DNA of 64,000 bases from UBA4802 sp964509195 (GCA_964509195.1 CAZDWJ010000004.1:124001-188000), one strand, 5' to 3'; counted from the first letter of the stretch, positions 9,573 to 18,308 are shown. Notes: generated from the letters alone by a model not told the origin. Numbers and translations are program-made.

Positions 9573-10259
9573 ATGATGTATAAATTATTTTATTTAATAA
9601 TAATTATCTTATTTTTGCAAAGTACAGTATACGCATACAGACCATTTGCAACAGAGGATGCAGGTGTAGCAGTACTTGGTGAAAATAAAGTTGAACTGGG
9701 GTATGAGGGAGTTGGAATCTCCATGCATTCAATTGCCAGAAATAGTTTTGCTTTTCTCATTGGTATCGGATTGGGAAATGCTGAAATAATGTTTGAAACA
9801 CCGTATTGTGCTGGCAGTACTTCAGAGGATGAAGATAAGGGATTGCAGGATTTTGTCATTGCTGCAAAATTGAGAGTAGCAGGTAAGGATGATGCCGGCA
9901 TAGCGTTAAAAACTGAATATTCATATGGATCTGATTTGTATGGATTAAGTGCAGTTTTTACGCATTCTTTTAATTGGGTAGTATTGCATGCACAGTGTGG
10001 ATGGATTAGCAATTATAGTAGTGATGGTTTTATTTGTGGTTTAGGATTGGACTTGCCACTTTTTAATGGTTTTACTGTGATAATTGACAATTTTCTTGAA
10101 CATCTGGCTGATGAGTATTGTTACCAAATTCTTGGAGGTGGTATTTTATCAGTAAATGAGCAAATATCAATAGATGCAGCATTTGGTTTGTTGTGGGTAT
10201 ATCAAAGAAACAATAAAAGAGAGTATGTTACAACAGCAGGATGTTCATTAATTTTTTAA
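9573..10259 (+). CDS. Secreted outer-membrane protein of the phenol-MetA/transporter type
   Basis: A 228-residue protein with a signal peptide (hydrophobic to about residue 20, cleavage after VYA). The mature start RPFATEDAGVAVLGENKVEL matches the pattern of the family annotated as putative MetA-pathway or transporter outer-membrane proteins, which often sits beside metal-efflux genes. Alternating strands with an aromatic end (GCSLIF) fit a small beta-barrel. AGGTGG lies 8-10 bases before the start. It is the first gene of an apparent operon with czcC-like and czcA-like genes. Its exact role is not known; a porin or surface receptor for the efflux path is inference. Confidence 0.65.
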   Translation: MMYKLFYLIIIILFLQSTVYAYRPFATEDAGVAVLGENKVELGYEGVGISMHSIARNSFAFLIGIGLGNAEIMFETPYCAGSTSEDEDKGLQDFVIAAKLRVAGKDDAGIALKTEYSYGSDLYGLSAVFTHSFNWVVLHAQCGWISNYSSDGFICGLGLDLPLFNGFTVIIDNFLEHLADEYCYQILGGGILSVNEQISIDAAFGLLWVYQRNNKREYVTTAGCSLIF

Positions 10260-10350
10260 TATGTTTTTGCCTTGACATGCATTAAAAACCAACTTTATCA
10301 TTTAAATAATAGTTTACCATATTTGTTGTCAAAAACAACGGATGTATAGT

Positions 10351-11595
10351 ATGAAAAAAATACTAAGTTTTTGTGCAATTCTAATGGTAGGATTCCTTTT
10401 TTCCTTACTCTATGCACAATCGTCATATTCAATTAAAAAGCTAATTGATAATGCATTGCAATCCCTTGAATTACTGAAAGCTGAACAATTAAAAATTGAT
10501 GAATTGGAAGCAATCAGGAAATATGAAACGCAATGGAAAAATCCTGAAGTGTCAGCGTATTACGGAAGCAAGTCTATCGACTCAAAAAAAGGGACTGTTA
10601 CAGGTGTGTCGATATTGCAACCATTGTATTTTCCGGGGAAGTTGTCTCTGGTTGATGAAATTTACCGCTTTAAGAAAAATTACCAGTTACTATCGAACCA
10701 GGAAATGAAGTATTTTGTTGCATCAACTGTTCTGAATTTAGGGTATGAGTATGCGATAAGCCAGCGCAAATCATCGCATATAAATACACGGCTAAAGCGT
10801 TTAAAACTTATCAATACTTATATGACAGCACGGCCCATAGTTTCACCGCAGAAAAAGGTTGAAGCTGCAATAGTAAAAAATACTATTCGTAAACTTGAAT
10901 CAGAAATTTACAGGATTAAAGCAGACCAAGAAATTAGCCGCCAGAAACTGGCGTTATATACCCGTATTGATGCCCCCCTTCAATTAGATGTACAATGGAT
11001 TGAAAAGCCACCGGTATTTAATGTAAATGAATTAACCCAAAAAGCAAAAATTGATAGTATAATGGTGAAAAAGCAAAAGGAATTATTTTTGTTAGCTTCA
11101 AAGGAAGTTTTACTGGCACAGAAAAATAAATACCCGGATGTTGGTATTATATTTAACTACGATTTTGAAAACGTTGTAGATAAGGAAAAGTCTTTATCTG
11201 GTGGTGTAAGTGTCCCAATTCCATTATATAATCAAAATCAGAACCAGATTAATGCAGCAGTAGCAAAACAAAAACAGGAGGAGCTAATACTGCAATATGT
11301 AGAAAAAATGATCGAAACCGACATCAACACCATAGTTGCACAATATGAGTATTATCGTAACCTGCTATCATTATATCCGCCCTCAATTGAAGAAGAGTTG
11401 GAGCAGTCGATGTACTATGCCGATGAGCAGTTTCAAAGAGGCACGATAACATTTCAGTCGTATCTGGAATTGGATATGCAGATACACGAGACACTGGAAA
11501 ATATATATACAACGCAAAGAGAGCTGGTTAGAGCACTAGCTGCTATTGCCTGTGTCATTAACGATTATAATCTGCTCATGGAGTTATCGCAATGA
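10351..11595 (+). CDS. czcC: Outer-membrane efflux protein, TolC/CzcC family
   Basis: About 414 residues from MKKILSF, with a signal peptide ending LLYA-Q. Two long helical, coiled-coil-prone repeats (about 30-215 and 235-410) are typical of TolC-family channels. NPEVSAYYG and LSGGVSVPIPLYNQNQNQ resemble the strand regions of CzcC-type proteins. It would form the outer-membrane duct for a metal RND pump. The stop overlaps the czcA-like start by four bases, showing translational coupling. An ATG three codons earlier (10342) is possible. There is no membrane-fusion gene between this gene and the pump. Confidence 0.9.
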   Translation: MKKILSFCAILMVGFLFSLLYAQSSYSIKKLIDNALQSLELLKAEQLKIDELEAIRKYETQWKNPEVSAYYGSKSIDSKKGTVTGVSILQPLYFPGKLSLVDEIYRFKKNYQLLSNQEMKYFVASTVLNLGYEYAISQRKSSHINTRLKRLKLINTYMTARPIVSPQKKVEAAIVKNTIRKLESEIYRIKADQEISRQKLALYTRIDAPLQLDVQWIEKPPVFNVNELTQKAKIDSIMVKKQKELFLLASKEVLLAQKNKYPDVGIIFNYDFENVVDKEKSLSGGVSVPIPLYNQNQNQINAAVAKQKQEELILQYVEKMIETDINTIVAQYEYYRNLLSLYPPSIEEELEQSMYYADEQFQRGTITFQSYLELDMQIHETLENIYTTQRELVRALAAIACVINDYNLLMELSQ

Positions 11596-14500
11596 TATTC
11601 AAATGGATAGAAGCTGCACTGCGTGGAAGATTATGGGTTATCATTATAACTGTTTCTGTGATTGTTGCAGGTCTTTACTCAATTGGCAAATTGCACATTG
11701 ATGCGGTGCCTGATATTACCAATGTTTCGGTAATGGTAAATACAAAAACAGGGGCTTTAGCTCCAGAGGAAGTTGAAAAAACAGTTACTTTCCCTATTGA
11801 ATCAGAACTTGCTGGTCTTCCTGATGTGCAGGATATACGCTCGCTTTCAAAGTATGGCCTTTCGCAGGTGATTGTCGTATTTTCTGACAATACTGATATT
11901 TACTTTGCCCGACAACTGGTTAATGAGCGAATTCAATCTATCCGCGATAAGTTGCCCGAAGGATTAGCGCCAGAACTTGGTCCTGTGTCAACCGGCCTTG
12001 GTGAAATATTTATGTATGCGGTGGTAGTTAAGGATGGTGGTGCATTGTCAAAACTGCCAGAAAAAGAACAGCTCACGTACTTACGAACGGTACAAGATTA
12101 TGTAATCAAACCTGCGTTAAAAAGTGTGCCAGGTGTAGCAGAAGTTGAATCAAATGGTGGGTACAAAAAAGAAATTCATATCAATGTTGATCCCGTACAA
12201 ATGGAAAGGTATGGATTAACGTGTCATCAGTTGGTTACAGCGTTAGAAAATATTGGTCAAAATTATGGAGGAGGATATATACAGGTTGAAGGCAAGCAAA
12301 TTATTGTCCGTACTTTTGGTACAATTACTGCAATAGAACAAATTAAAAATTTACCCGTTAAATTAAATGTATATGGTGCACCAGTGCGAGTGTATCAGGT
12401 TGCTGATGTAGTGGTGGGAAGCCAGCAACGTTTGGGGGCTGCAACACTCAATGGCAAAGAAACCGTGCTTGGCACTGTACTTATGCGTATCAATGCCAAT
12501 AGCAGGGAGGTGGCACTGGCTGTTGAGGAATACATTAAAGAGATTCAGCTTCCACCTGATGTCGAAATAAAAGTCCTTTATACCCGCAGTTTTCTAGTAA
12601 ATGCTACCATCAAAACAGTTGCCCGCAATTTAACCGAGGGTGGATTGCTGGTTATTGCAATTCTGTTTTTGATTCTTGGTAATATGAAGGCAGCGTTTCT
12701 GGTAGCTATCGCCATACCATTATCGATGCTATTTGCCGGCAGCGGTATGCTTGCATCAGGGATTGCTGCAAGCCTTATGAGTTTGGGTGCTATTGACTTT
12801 GGACTTATAGTTGATGGTTCCGTGGTAATGATTGAAAATATTGTGCGGCATCTCAATGAATTAAAAAATAAATCAATTAGTAAAAAAGAAAAAATTAAAA
12901 TGATTGAAGAAGCAGCAAAAGAAGTAAGTCAGCCTGTGTTTCTTGGCATTCTGATTATTATGGTAGTCTATGTACCTGTATTAAGCTTAACAGGCATAGA
13001 GGGAAAGATGTTCAGGCCAATGGCCGAGACAGTACTCTATGCATTGGGTGGCAGTTTACTCATTGCCATGTTTTTAATGCCGGTGCTTGCATATTATTTT
13101 ATTTCACCAACTAAGTCAGAAAAAGAACCATTGTTCTTTAGGCTGCTTGAACGCATTTACAAGCCCTTTTTAGAGTTTTCGTTACACCACCCATTCAAGG
13201 TCATAGTGCCAACACTTCTTGTAGCTCTGATTGCAATTATAATGTTTTTAAATTTAGGCTCTGATTTTATTCCTCGACTTGATGAAGGCGATATGGTAAT
13301 TGGACTTGTGCGGGATCAGAAAATAGGACTCGATGCATCGCTTGAAATGCAAAAAAGAAGCGATAGGGTTATAAGCCAGTTTAAAGAAGTTAGCACAGTT
13401 TTTTCGCGTATGGGAACGCCCGAATCTGCAACAGATCCAATGGGAGTCAATTTTGCCGATACATTTGTTATCCTTGAAAAAGATAAAACAAAATGGGGTC
13501 TGTATAATGGTAAACGGCCAAGCAAATTAGAACTTTTTGAGGCGATAGCTCAAAAGATTGATCAGATTGTGCCGGGGCAGGAAATATCGCTCACACAGCC
13601 TATTGAGATGCGGTTCAATGAAATCTTAGAAGGCAACCGTGCTGATATCACATTACGTTTTATTGGTAGGGATCTTGATGTATTGTATGAACTATCGAAC
13701 AAATCCATACCTGTTCTGGAAAAAATTGAAGGAGCATCAACAGTGGAATTAGATCCACTCACTGCACTTAAAAAAAGTGAAATCATTGATGTGGTACTCA
13801 ATTATGACAAAATATCGCGCTACGGGGTTAACGTGAATGATGTCAACCATGCATTTTCCATAGCAATGAGTGGTATGCAGGTAGGGTATTTATACGATGC
13901 TGATAAACGTTTCCCAATTGTGATCAGGATAAGTGATAAATACCGCAATAACATTAATGCTATAGCACAAATACCTATTGGCCTGCCGGATGGTGGCACT
14001 ATACCAATTAGTACCATATCTAATGTTGAAAGAAAACAACAGATTACAACCATTGCACGTACCAGAGCAGAGCGGTACGCTGCTGTTTCTATCAATTTAA
14101 AAAACAGGGATACACAGAGTTTTGTAAACGAGGCACAGGAAAAAATTAAAACTTTAAACATACCCAAAGGATACAGGGTTCACTGGGGTGGGCAATTTAA
14201 AAATTTGGAATCAGCACGACTGCGATTGCTTATAATTATTCCAATAGTGCTTGCTGTTATATTTTTGATATTAATTCGAACATTCAGAAGTGTAACTCAA
14301 ACCTTGCTCGTGTTTAATAGTATACCTTTTGCACTTACAGGTGGTATTATATTTATATATCTTAGAGGTATCCCTCTCAGTGTTTCTGCAGGTATAGGAT
14401 TTATAGCACTCATTGGTATTGCAATACTCAATGGGATGGTGCTTGTTAATTTCTTCAACCAGTTGCGAGAACAGGGCGATAAGCTTGAAAAAGCTGTGTA

Positions 14501-14717
14501 CGAAGGTACATTGATACGCTTAAAACCAGTACTTATGACAGCCCTTGTTGCAAGCTTGGGATTTATACCAATGGCTTTTAATACTGGTATGGGAGCTGAG
14601 GTTCAGAGGCCTTTAGCTACGGTAGTTATTGGTGGATTGATTTCTTCTACTATCCTTACTCTTTTATTACTTCCTACTTTATATCTATGGGTTGAAAAGT
14701 TGTTTGGTGAAGAGTAG
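11592..14717 (+). CDS. czcA: Heavy-metal efflux RND transporter, CzcA type
   Basis: A 1041-residue inner-membrane proton/metal antiporter of the HME-RND family, with the usual 12 membrane segments and two large periplasmic loops. The transmembrane-4 motif reads DFGLIVDGSVVMIEN with Asp402, Asp408 and Glu415, the same numbering as in Cupriavidus CzcA, and points to divalent cations (Zn, Co, Cd, Ni) rather than Cu/Ag. Other landmarks are AVPDITNVSV near the start, MGTPESATDP, and the C-terminal RLKPVLMTALVASLGFIPMA. The exported ion cannot be fixed from sequence. It is coupled to the czcC-like gene. The missing adaptor is notable. Confidence 0.95.
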   Translation: MIFKWIEAALRGRLWVIIITVSVIVAGLYSIGKLHIDAVPDITNVSVMVNTKTGALAPEEVEKTVTFPIESELAGLPDVQDIRSLSKYGLSQVIVVFSDNTDIYFARQLVNERIQSIRDKLPEGLAPELGPVSTGLGEIFMYAVVVKDGGALSKLPEKEQLTYLRTVQDYVIKPALKSVPGVAEVESNGGYKKEIHINVDPVQMERYGLTCHQLVTALENIGQNYGGGYIQVEGKQIIVRTFGTITAIEQIKNLPVKLNVYGAPVRVYQVADVVVGSQQRLGAATLNGKETVLGTVLMRINANSREVALAVEEYIKEIQLPPDVEIKVLYTRSFLVNATIKTVARNLTEGGLLVIAILFLILGNMKAAFLVAIAIPLSMLFAGSGMLASGIAASLMSLGAIDFGLIVDGSVVMIENIVRHLNELKNKSISKKEKIKMIEEAAKEVSQPVFLGILIIMVVYVPVLSLTGIEGKMFRPMAETVLYALGGSLLIAMFLMPVLAYYFISPTKSEKEPLFFRLLERIYKPFLEFSLHHPFKVIVPTLLVALIAIIMFLNLGSDFIPRLDEGDMVIGLVRDQKIGLDASLEMQKRSDRVISQFKEVSTVFSRMGTPESATDPMGVNFADTFVILEKDKTKWGLYNGKRPSKLELFEAIAQKIDQIVPGQEISLTQPIEMRFNEILEGNRADITLRFIGRDLDVLYELSNKSIPVLEKIEGASTVELDPLTALKKSEIIDVVLNYDKISRYGVNVNDVNHAFSIAMSGMQVGYLYDADKRFPIVIRISDKYRNNINAIAQIPIGLPDGGTIPISTISNVERKQQITTIARTRAERYAAVSINLKNRDTQSFVNEAQEKIKTLNIPKGYRVHWGGQFKNLESARLRLLIIIPIVLAVIFLILIRTFRSVTQTLLVFNSIPFALTGGIIFIYLRGIPLSVSAGIGFIALIGIAILNGMVLVNFFNQLREQGDKLEKAVYEGTLIRLKPVLMTALVASLGFIPMAFNTGMGAEVQRPLATVVIGGLISSTILTLLLLPTLYLWVEKLFGEE

Positions 14718-14860
14718 AAAAAGACTCTGGATGTTGCAAAAATGACACACTGTGGTATAAATATTTAAAAAACATCCTATATTTTCCCTTTCCCTCTCTT
14801 TTATTTTCTTGTAAACCCTCGAATTATCAGCACTTTTGAAAAGCTTTCTCCAAACTAATT

Positions 14861-14877
14861 TTGGCACAAATTTTGCT
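14861..14877 (+). promoter_or_regulatory. Sigma-54 (RpoN) promoter
   Basis: TTGGCACAAATTTTGCT matches the consensus YTGGCAC-N5-TTGCW, with GG and GC exactly ten bases apart (-24/-12 elements). It lies in a gene-free gap, 35 bp before a small reading frame with its own ribosome site and a downstream terminator. Transcription would start near 14888. No enhancer site for an activator was recognised by eye. Confidence 0.75.
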
Positions 14878-14912
14878 AATAATTATGTATAGAATAGTTT
14901 AGGAGCATAGCC

Positions 14913-15020
14913 ATGATGAATATACCAGTTATACAGGTTTTTGTGCTTTTCTGGGTATGTGTGCTTCTATGGGTCATTATTGAATATATTATATATCGAA
15001 GTCAGAAAAGAGGTCATTAG
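14913..15020 (+). CDS. 35-residue single-pass membrane peptide
   Basis: The frame MMNIPVIQVFVLFWVCVLLW continues into a charged tail (YRSQKRGH). There is one transmembrane helix of about 20 residues and a positive C-terminus, suggesting the tail faces the cytoplasm. AGGAG sits 7-8 bases before the tandem ATG codons. A sigma-54 promoter lies upstream and an intrinsic terminator downstream, so it looks like a single-gene unit rather than a shadow. No family recognised. Small peptides of this shape often bind and modulate larger membrane proteins; the preceding metal pump is a possible partner, but that is speculation. Confidence 0.65.
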   Translation: MMNIPVIQVFVLFWVCVLLWVIIEYIIYRSQKRGH

Positions 15021-15085
15021 TATAGCATATCCGGCAGGATACAATCCGTTTATTCATAACAATCAATCCCAGTTTTTTTATTCTA

Positions 15086-15120
15086 CTGCAGCTTTTTTAA
15101 GCTGCAGTTTTTTTATTTTT
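15086..15120 (+). terminator. Rho-independent terminator
   Basis: A perfect 9-bp stem CTGCAGCTT / AAGCTGCAG with a TTTT loop (15086-15107) is followed by TTTTTTTATTTTT. It closes the sigma-54 small-peptide unit 65 bp after its stop. Confidence 0.88.
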
Positions 15121-15177
15121 ACAATATTGTCAATAGTGATTAATATTTGTTAAATTATATTTTTTAAGGAGGAATTA

Positions 15178-15540
15178 ATGAAAAAATTACTATCAGTACT
15201 TTTAATTTTTATCACTACAACAGCACATCCACAAGCTTATCTCTATGAGCTATCGGACAATATTGAAAGATATAAAAATAAACAAATAACAATGATATTA
15301 AAACTCAAGCGTTATGATACAATATTTCAGGTTATAACGTTCTACGATAAAAAAAATTATGATATAACATTTGATTGCATTGAACTGGTAAAACAGCCAT
15401 GGTTTATACAACAAAAATTAAATCTTCATCCCGGCATGGAATATAATATAACATTTACTGTTAAAGGAGTTGGTAATCTGAAAGAAGTGATTGCTGACCT
15501 GAAATATTTTGAACCTGTTATACTGCAAAAACTTCCATGA
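15178..15540 (+). CDS. Small secreted protein of unknown function
   Basis: A 120-residue protein with a clear signal peptide (MKKLLSVLLIFITTTAHPQA) and a mature domain rich in alternating strands (IFQVITFYDKKNYDITFD, YNITFTVKGVGNLK), probably a small beta-fold. A near-perfect ribosome site, AAGGAGG, precedes the ATG by 6 bases. It follows the terminator at 15086, so it has its own promoter or lies in a separate unit. No family recognised and no functional neighbours. Confidence 0.7.
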   Translation: MKKLLSVLLIFITTTAHPQAYLYELSDNIERYKNKQITMILKLKRYDTIFQVITFYDKKNYDITFDCIELVKQPWFIQQKLNLHPGMEYNITFTVKGVGNLKEVIADLKYFEPVILQKLP

Positions 15541-15554
15541 TGGGAAGATGAGAT

Positions 15555-15672
15555 ATAAAAACGAAAGGCAAGATAGCTGGGCGGCTATCCTGCCTTCCCC
15601 TAAATGGGTAAACGTATGCGCAGTGCCTTGAGCACACAAAGTAATGATCGGGAGGGATTTACTTATGTGCTC
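15555..15672 (-). ncRNA. Candidate structured RNA with terminator-like end (unassigned)
   Basis: Two stems are visible. One is a 13-bp stem with one mismatch (15565-15577 with 15584-15596, loop TGGGCG). On the minus strand it is followed by TCGTTTTT, a terminator arrangement; on the plus strand no T tract follows. The other is a long hairpin, GAGCACA...AAGTAA (15630-15644) with TTACTT...TGTGCTC (15659-15672). No protein gene on the minus strand precedes them, so a minus-strand small RNA of roughly 120-170 bases is a reasonable reading. I could not match it to a known riboswitch core. It could instead be a 3' structure of the 15178 gene. Confidence 0.35.
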
Positions 15673-15841
15673 CTGTCAATTATCTTTGTCGGATCATTGA
15701 GCAATTTTCTTTAGTAAAAAATCTCTAATAATTGTTAAAAATATTTTATAAACAAATTTTTACTATATTGAGTCATTTTATTGGTCAAACAGTAATCTAT
15801 TAAATATTGAAAAAAAATATTAATCAAAAGAAAAAAACTAC

Positions 15842-15871
15842 TTGACAGATGCAATATTATAAACGTACATT
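15842..15871 (+). promoter_or_regulatory. Candidate sigma-70-type promoter for the OmpA-like lipoprotein
   Basis: TTGACA (15842-15847) and TACATT (15866-15871) with an 18-bp spacer, about 70 bp before the lipoprotein start. The rest of 15673-15940 is AT-rich with no coding content. Confidence 0.5.
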
Positions 15872-15940
15872 TAAGACAATGTATAAAAAAGTTTGCTTCT
15901 AAGTTATTAATAAAAAATTCTAAAAGAAAGGGGTCTTACG

Positions 15941-16441
15941 ATGAAAAAATTATCTTTAATGGTTACTGTAATAGCTGTTATATTTATGGTTGCATGTGGT
16001 ACAAGTCCTGAAGTGAAACAGCCTGCAGGTGATCCAAATGTCGCTTTAGTGAGTGCACAGAATAAGCAGCTGGAAAAGATACCGGTAACAGGTTTTGCCT
16101 ATAAGAGTGCAGTTGTACCAAAACAGGATTGGGACAAATGGGCAACCGCGGCAGCTCCTGTTGTAAAAGAAGTATTAAACAAATTGCCTGAAGGGTATGT
16201 ATTGCAGGTAACTGGCCATGCAGATGGATCAGGTCCAGAAGAACCTGTTGGAAACAAACCTGGTAATATTAAAATATCCACTGATAGAGCAAAAGCTGTG
16301 TATAATGCGTTGAAGGCAAAGGGGATTGATTCACCAAAAATGACCTACAAAGGTGTTGGTTCTTCTGAACTTCTTCCTGGTGTAGATCCGCGTGATGGTG
16401 CAAACAGGCGAGTAACGTTCAAAGTTGTTCCAAAGAAATAA
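15941..16441 (+). CDS. OmpA-family lipoprotein
   Basis: A 166-residue protein with a lipoprotein signal ending VACG, so Cys19 or a neighbour should be lipidated. The C-terminal half is an OmpA-like peptidoglycan-binding domain: YVLQVTGHADGSG, then STDRAKAVYNALKAKGI and GANRRVTFKV, with the Asp and Arg that contact diaminopimelate. The N-terminal part is short and variable. It probably tethers the outer membrane to the cell wall and resembles the Loa22 type of leptospires in layout. AAAGGGG precedes the start, a promoter is seen upstream, and a terminator follows, so it is monocistronic and probably well expressed. Confidence 0.88.
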   Translation: MKKLSLMVTVIAVIFMVACGTSPEVKQPAGDPNVALVSAQNKQLEKIPVTGFAYKSAVVPKQDWDKWATAAAPVVKEVLNKLPEGYVLQVTGHADGSGPEEPVGNKPGNIKISTDRAKAVYNALKAKGIDSPKMTYKGVGSSELLPGVDPRDGANRRVTFKVVPKK

Positions 16442-16479
16442 TGCAGTCAATTGTTTAATTCCATGTCGATATGTAAATG

Positions 16480-16514
16480 TAGAGCCAGTTGTTTAACTGG
16501 CTCTATTTTATTTT
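16480..16514 (+). terminator. Rho-independent terminator
   Basis: An 11-bp perfect stem, TAGAGCCAGTT / AACTGGCTCTA with a GTTT loop (16480-16505), followed by TTTTATTTT. It separates the OmpA-like lipoprotein from rsgA. Confidence 0.85.
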
Positions 16515-16532
16515 AATCAGGATATATTTACT

Positions 16533-17465
16533 ATGCGTGGTGTAGTTACTAAAGTTATGGGACTATATTACACAGTATTCTATAATTCCACATATATAAA
16601 TTGCGTCCTGAGGGGGAAATTACGTCAAACATTTGAATCAGAAAGTGAAAAATTTTCCAATCCTGTTGCTGTTGGGGATGAAGTTGAAATAAGTATTGTG
16701 GATGATGGTACTGGAGTAATTGAGGAGATAATCCCCAGGAGAAATTACTTTTCACGGAAAGAAAAAGGTAAACATAGAAAAATAGATATTATTGCTGCCA
16801 ATTGCGATTGTGTGGTGGTGATGCAGTCATTTGCTCAGCCAAAACTTAATCTGCGATTTGCTGACAGAATTGCTGTCAGATGTGGTCAGCAAAACATTCC
16901 TCTTGTTTTGTGCATCAACAAATATGACTTAGCTTCAAAAAAAGATATTGAATATGTACATGACTATTATAAAAATACTGGTATCAGCATCATAATGACT
17001 AGTGCTAAAACAGGATATCATATAAACGAAATTCAAGAAATGTTATACAAAAAAACTTCGGTCATTGTTGGATATTCAGGGGTTGGGAAAACAAGTATAT
17101 TGAATGCAATGTATCCACATTTATCACTACGGGTAGCTCAAGTTTCAGCAAGTACAGGTAAAGGGAAGCATACCACTACCAATGTTACAATGATAATAGC
17201 GGAGGAACACTCGCGGATTATTGATACTCCGGGCTTGCGCGAATTTGGAATCATGGATATTGAGCCACATCTGGCAAGTAAATATTTTTATGAATTTGAG
17301 AAATTTGCTCATAAGTGTGCATTCAAACCATGTACTCATGACCATGAACCTGATTGCCAGATAAAGCGGTTGGTTAAAAAAGGGGTTATATTTGAAGACC
17401 GCTATATTTCATATCTCAATATCCTGTATTCACTTAAAGAATATTATGCAACCATGTACTCATGA
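16533..17465 (+). CDS. rsgA: Ribosome small-subunit-dependent GTPase RsgA
   Basis: A 310-residue circularly permuted GTPase acting in 30S subunit maturation. An N-terminal OB-fold (about 1-75) is followed by G motifs in permuted order: NKYDLAS (G4), SAKTG (G5), the P-loop GYSGVGKTS (about 180-188), a TTTNVTMI segment in the G2 position, then DTPGLREFGI (G3). The C-terminal zinc site CAFKPCTHDHEPDC has the typical Cys-x4-Cys-x-His-x5-Cys spacing. Length and order are normal. It overlaps the ABC ATPase start by four bases and follows a terminator, so the two genes form an operon. Confidence 0.97.
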   Translation: MRGVVTKVMGLYYTVFYNSTYINCVLRGKLRQTFESESEKFSNPVAVGDEVEISIVDDGTGVIEEIIPRRNYFSRKEKGKHRKIDIIAANCDCVVVMQSFAQPKLNLRFADRIAVRCGQQNIPLVLCINKYDLASKKDIEYVHDYYKNTGISIIMTSAKTGYHINEIQEMLYKKTSVIVGYSGVGKTSILNAMYPHLSLRVAQVSASTGKGKHTTTNVTMIIAEEHSRIIDTPGLREFGIMDIEPHLASKYFYEFEKFAHKCAFKPCTHDHEPDCQIKRLVKKGVIFEDRYISYLNILYSLKEYYATMYS

Positions 17466-18214
17466 TAACCGTTGAACATGTACATTTGGCATTTAATACT
17501 CACACTGTTTTGAAAGATGTGTGCTTTACTGTACCACAGGGCTGTATCTATGTCATTTTGGGCAAAAACGGCAGCGGCAAAACTGTGTTGTTAAAAACAA
17601 TTGCAGGGTTATTTCCTCATTTTACAGGAACTATCACCATAGCTGATATTCCTTTACAGGAGTATGTTGCACTTTCTGTTAATGAAAAAATGATACGCAA
17701 TATTACTATGGCATATGTTTTTCAAAAAGGTGGGCTTTTTGATTCAATGAATGTGTTTGACAATGTAGCATTTGGATTGAGGCGGCGAAAGGAGGATGAA
17801 GCGATAGTAACTGAAAAAGTTATGGCTGCTCTGGAATGGGTGGGATTGCGTGGATCTGAGCATAAGCTTCCTTCGCAGCTAAGTGGTGGCATGCAGAAAA
17901 GAGTAGGGCTTGCACGTGCACTCTGCTTATCACCGTCAATTATATTGTATGATGATCCCACAGCAGGACTTGATCCTATTCTTTCCGATTCAATTTCGGA
18001 TTTGATAGTAGCTACGCATAATAAATACCAGATGACATCCTTACTGGTAACACAGGAGCTAGCTATTGCACAAAAAACGGCTCATAGAATAGGATTGCTG
18101 CATAATGGTACAATTGTTGTTGATATGGATTCTAGCGAATTTTTTTCAAAAAACAATCCTTACGCTAAGCAATTTATTAATGGTGATAGTGAAGGGCCAA
18201 TTGATAGTATTTAA
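17462..18214 (+). CDS. ABC transporter ATP-binding protein, MlaF-like, with altered catalytic residues
   Basis: A 250-residue ATPase with Walker A GKNGSGKT (residues 34-41), signature LSGGMQKRV and the D-loop in PTAGLDP. It resembles MlaF-type ATPases of phospholipid and toluene-tolerance transporters. Two key positions differ from the family norm: the Walker B catalytic Glu is Asp (LYDDP, Asp165) and the H-loop His is Gln (LLVTQEL, Gln198). No permease or substrate-binding gene follows, so it is an orphan ATPase coupled to rsgA. Function could be lipid transport with a distant permease, or a modified ATPase with slow turnover. Confidence 0.85.
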   Translation: MITVEHVHLAFNTHTVLKDVCFTVPQGCIYVILGKNGSGKTVLLKTIAGLFPHFTGTITIADIPLQEYVALSVNEKMIRNITMAYVFQKGGLFDSMNVFDNVAFGLRRRKEDEAIVTEKVMAALEWVGLRGSEHKLPSQLSGGMQKRVGLARALCLSPSIILYDDPTAGLDPILSDSISDLIVATHNKYQMTSLLVTQELAIAQKTAHRIGLLHNGTIVVDMDSSEFFSKNNPYAKQFINGDSEGPIDSI

Positions 18215-18256
18215 AAAAGTTTATGTTGATTTAATGAGGAAGCATATAAAATATAT

Positions 18257-18284
18257 TTGACAGTTAAAAATATCTTGATACAAT
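18257..18284 (+). promoter_or_regulatory. Candidate sigma-70-type promoter for ilvE
   Basis: TTGACA (18257-18262), 16-bp spacer, TACAAT (18279-18284). The predicted start near 18291 would place the hairpin at 18309-18331 inside the ilvE leader. Confidence 0.55.
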
Positions 18285-18308
18285 ATCTTTAATATAATAT
18301 ATTGTACA

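Noticed and set aside
14941..15153. 70-codon open frame on the plus strand
   Set aside because: It starts inside the 35-residue peptide gene, reads through the terminator hairpin, and lacks a ribosome site.
15541..15720. Cyclic di-GMP, fluoride or cobalamin riboswitch
   Set aside because: None of the conserved core strings of these classes could be found on either strand, and no gene of the matching type follows.
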